A model generated the notes under the pieces. It searched no databases, had not been told where the DNA came from, and was given only the letters and a program-made list of their open reading frames with translations. Positions 18,645 through 20,947 of a stretch of DNA of 20,947 nucleotides are shown in pieces (position 1 is the stretch's first letter; each line of letters begins with the position of its first letter). Location of the stretch: the NCBI GenBank assembly GCA_009869945.1, contig WIXG01000799.1, positions 1 to 20,947 of the forward strand. Reading direction: 5' to 3'. The stretch comes from Mesaphorura yosii. Its lineage: Eukaryota; Arthropoda; Collembola; Poduromorpha; Tullbergiidae. The position numbers were made by a program, and so were the translations under genes.

Positions 18645-18709
18645 CTCAGGCGCCTTCATCGCCTGAGCCAGTGTCTTCCGTCTGCGTCACCTATAAGCGC
18701 CGAAGGCGC
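18645..18709. repeat. Two adjacent GC-rich hairpins
   Basis: CTCAGGCG (18645-18652) and CGCCTGAG (18660-18667) form an 8-bp stem with a 7-nt loop. GCGCC-GAA-GGCGC (18697-18709) is a 5-bp stem with a 3-nt loop. GCGCCTTC within the first also complements GAAGGCGC in the second. This is a local GC island in AT-rich DNA; its function is unknown. Confidence 0.4.
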
Positions 18710-19142
18710 AGGCAAATCCAACAAGACACACACTATGGAACTACATTTTTTGTTATGAGCACATACTCAGCTTCTCCAAGTGCAAGTCCGAATCCATGAA
18801 TTACTTTGTGGATAGGAATTATAATTAGACCGACGAAAAACGACAAGTATAATGAAGTCGAATCTAATCAACAAGTTTCTTTTCTTTTTCTCCTCCGTGA
18901 AAGTCAATTCAACATATTGAAACTAACTGGAATTGTGATCTACAAACACAAACTAGTCAGTTTAGTAAAAGTTATTACATTTGATCAATTCGGAGAAGAC
19001 AACTTTGAATGCAAACGAACGAGTTTTGAAAAGAATGTTTCTTCTTCTGTCAAATCCGTCGGTTGTCGAAATCTTTCCACTGACAATTTCGGCGCCGGCA
19101 TTTTCCACGCAACAAAATGACATGTCACTCCGCTGAGTACGG

Positions 19143-19171
19143 TCAAAGTCAGCCCCTACACCTGACTTTGA
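19143..19171. repeat. 10-bp perfect hairpin
   Basis: TCAAAGTCAG at 19143-19152 and CTGACTTTGA at 19162-19171 are perfect inverted copies with a 9-nt loop. It lies about 230 bp downstream of the cysteine-rich gene's stop. It may be a 3' UTR structure or a small repeat remnant. Confidence 0.4.
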
Positions 19172-19398
19172 AAATGTGAGTAATACTCTCGTTTTGAGTA
19201 AGATAACGCAGTCACAATTTTATTTCTTATTTGAGTAAGTACGCGTACTATTGAGAATTCGTTATTGTTAATACGAAAATTGTGAAAGTGAGGATGAGTA
19301 CTTGATCAGATCACAGAATTTTTCAATTGTTAATTCCAACCTAAGTACTGATAGAGCAATAGTTTTCTATTATACCAACCTATAAATAAAACAAACAC

Positions 19399-20036
19399 CT
19401 ATTTACCCCTAAAACCTCTCAAAAACGAATTATTAGATAAACTCCTGCTGTTACTGAGGTAGATTGTGAGGAGGACACCGGTCGCCCATGCAGGCCAAGC
19501 TCCTGCCAACTCGACGCCTGGCGCAGCTGTCGACTGTGCCTGATACTGTGTGCTGGTATCTGTCAGACACTCGTTACCGTCGTCGCTGAGGAAGAAAAGC
19601 GGTCCTCTGCATTTGCAACGAGGACCCTCCACAAAGTCGTCATCAGTCACTGGAGCACAGTACGAATTTGGCGCCAGGCACTGAAGATCTGCGTCGCAGC
19701 CGCCTTGCATTAAATTCAGGAACGGAAGAATTCCACATTGCTTACGATCATGAGTCACCTTCACGACTTTCTCCTCCAGGCCACCCCTTGTCGCGTTGCT
19801 GATTCTACACTTGTAGAAGATAGCACTGTACCGTTTCTCCTCTGCAGTGGAGCAGTTTAGGCTCAGGAACCTTAATGAGAATCAGGAGGGTAAGTAGGAG
19901 TGGCGTTTCACCATATTCGGGCAACTTACTTATTGTTCAAAAACTTCAGACATGACACAGGCTCGGGAATGCGGGGACTGGATACAAGCCCAAATGATGA
20001 GAACAGAATCACGGTGCAAACGCCAACACACCACAT
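19399..20036 (-). CDS. Small secreted or membrane-anchored cysteine-rich (EB-like) protein
   Basis: Two exons, 20036-19930 and 19870-19399, joined across a 59-bp intron (donor GTAAGT, acceptor ATTAAG preceded by a pyrimidine-rich run), give 192 codons plus stop. The frame is open only when this splice is used: exon 2 alone has no ATG at its 5' end and meets a stop just upstream of the acceptor. Residues 1-20 (MWCVGVCTVILFSSFGLVSS) are a convincing signal peptide. The central part holds cysteines in an EB/EGF-like pattern (GGCDADLQCLAPNSYCAPV, then RCKCRGP and ECL). Near the C terminus a hydrophobic run (about 157-175, WPAWATGVLLTIYL) is followed by a short polar and basic tail, so the protein may be membrane-anchored. 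I do not recognise the gene. The cysteine pattern resembles the ectodomain of the neighbouring kinase on the same strand; a common origin or functional link is inference. The gene model rests on splice-site reading alone. Confidence 0.68.
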
Positions 20037-20237
20037 CTTGCAGTTCGATCACTTGCACAATCTCTGGATTTCAAATGGAATTTCAATTAATCCTAAACAG
20101 GGAAGGGGTTACAATAATTGTTAACTGAAAAATTTCTACGAACAGTACGCTGTAATTGCGGTGAGTTGTGGTCTAGTGATCCATTGGTAATGAAATGAAT
20201 GGTGAATTGCGATGCTGTTTGGTGACGTTTGTTGACG

Positions 20238-20245
20238 TATAAAAG
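20238..20245 (+). promoter_or_regulatory. TATA box with two upstream TGACGT sites
   Basis: TATAAAAG at 20238-20245 is preceded by TGACGT at 20223-20228 and 20233-20238, spaced exactly 10 bp, the core of CRE/ATF-type sites. Downstream, a GTAAGT donor at 20316-20321 could end a short noncoding first exon. No coding exon on this strand follows within the window, where a mariner element lies instead. It is a candidate only. Confidence 0.3.
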
Positions 20246-20473
20246 TCGTTCTCAACGCTTCTCGGCTGTTCTCGGGTGTTCTGTAAACATTGCAAAATTC
20301 GGCTGACTGTGCTTTGTAAGTCTGTCTCTGCTCTTCGCACACGCTTATCGCAATGAGTCAGAATCACGCAGTGATAAATATACATTCGGAATGAAATCTC
20401 TTTTCAATAATACAGTAGAAGCAGGATACCGAATTTAAAGTGTAAAATTCAGTATTCGTGTGGGATATACATA

Positions 20474-20947
20474 CGAGGGATGATTGAGAAGTAGGTTGTA
20501 TTATCTTATTGTACAGGACTTTTACAAATGGAACAGTTCGCACTTCTATTTTTCGACGTACGATCCTTGAACCCTAACGCACTTCTTCCACCGATGCTTG
20601 AGGTCCGAAATACCTTTAGCGTAGAATGCTGGTGTCTATCGCGACAACCATGCTCTTGTCACTTTTCCGAGTTACTCGCCTGAATTGTAGGACCGTTTTC
20701 TCAGATAGTTCTTTAGTTTGGGAAACAAGTAATAGTCACTCGGAGCGAGGTTGGGACTATAAGGAGGATGACCAAGTTGAATGAATCCTAACTCATTTAT
20801 TGCGGCTTGGGAGACGGCTGATGTGTGCGATGGTGCATTGTCATGAAGTAGGAAGATTCCGTCTTCCCACTTGTCTCCTCTCTTTCTCTGGATGGCTTTC
20901 TTCAATTTCCCCAATAATTTGGCATAAACGGCGCCTGCTGTCGAAAG
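20474..20947 (-). mobile_element. Mariner element, 3' part, running off the window
   Basis: The left boundary is a TA (20472-20473) followed by CGAGGGATGATTGAGAAGT, a mariner-type terminal inverted repeat. The transposase is read on the minus strand and starts beyond the right edge, so the other end, its repeat and TA duplication are outside the window. Confidence 0.82.
20546..20947 (-). pseudogene. Mariner transposase C-terminal half, interrupted by stop codons
   Basis: In one continuous frame from the window edge the protein shows HDNAPSHT and YSPNLAPSDYYLFPKLK. The two aspartates are separated by 34 residues, the mariner D34D catalytic spacing. The frame then meets a TAA (20672-20674), continues with KVTRAWLSR, meets a TAG, and continues with AFYAKGISDLKHRWKKCV to the natural end EK-stop at 20546-20548. 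The two internal stops remove the conserved C-terminal block, so this copy is very probably inactive. The first catalytic aspartate and the DNA-binding domain would lie outside the window. Confidence 0.88.

Larger units (their letters stand above)
17974..19398. other. Intergenic stretch with hairpins, no supported gene
   Basis: This covers the 5' flank of the receptor kinase gene and the 3' flank of the small cysteine-rich gene. An open frame at 18806-19120 shows no recognisable domain, and its composition looks like AT-rich noncoding DNA. Three small perfect hairpins are described separately. AATAAA on the minus strand at 19219-19224 could end the cysteine-rich gene's transcript. Confidence 0.5.

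Noticed and set aside
18806..19120. A 104-codon open frame on the plus strand
   Set aside because: There is no domain, signal peptide or repeat, its composition is typical of AT-rich noncoding DNA, and no promoter or polyadenylation context is visible.
1..20947. tRNA, rRNA or CRISPR arrays
   Set aside because: No cloverleaf-like sequence, rRNA core or regularly spaced direct repeats were seen on either strand by eye.

Overview
The window is nuclear DNA from an animal, probably an arthropod. The sequence shows AT-rich intergenic DNA, very short GT-AG introns (about 59-124 bp), TATA boxes and AATAAA signals on the genes, a receptor tyrosine kinase with extracellular cysteine-rich EB-like modules, and remnants of hAT and mariner transposons. 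A springtail (Collembola) would fit the compact introns and the WSD-type acyltransferase gene, but this is an inference from recall and was not tested.

Layout, left to right. Bases 1-1150 are a nest of short non-autonomous elements: a 448-bp hAT-type MITE with an exact 8-bp target duplication has inserted into one arm of an older long inverted repeat, and another inverted repeat follows. Bases 1463-2736 hold the N-terminal half of a decayed, intron-bearing hAT transposase (+ strand). Bases 2843-12385 (- strand) are one uninterrupted 3180-codon exon for an iterative, highly reducing type I polyketide synthase: KS-AT-DH-MT-(structural KR)-ER-KR-ACP, ending in a thioester reductase instead of a thioesterase. 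An 859-bp divergent promoter region separates it from a three-exon gene (13245-14928, +) for a WSD-type wax ester synthase/acyl-CoA:alcohol acyltransferase. At about 15122-15355 (+) lies a remnant of a hAT C-terminal dimerisation domain, followed by a GTCGACTCC-rich repeat patch. Bases 15690-17973 (-) encode a membrane receptor tyrosine kinase with an EB-like ectodomain; 17974-19398 has no gene I can support; 19399-20036 (-) encode a small two-exon secreted or membrane-anchored cysteine-rich protein. The right edge (20474-20947) is the 3' part of a mariner element with a broken transposase.

How the genes may work together. The synthase should build a methyl-branched, reduced chain and release it reductively as an aldehyde or primary alcohol. 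The divergently transcribed neighbour belongs to the family that joins long-chain alcohols to acyl-CoA. Together they read as a two-gene pathway for polyketide-derived wax esters. The pair lies between two co-oriented, complementary halves of a hAT transposase gene. The kinase and the small cysteine-rich gene share a strand and an EB-like cysteine pattern and may form a separate receptor locus.
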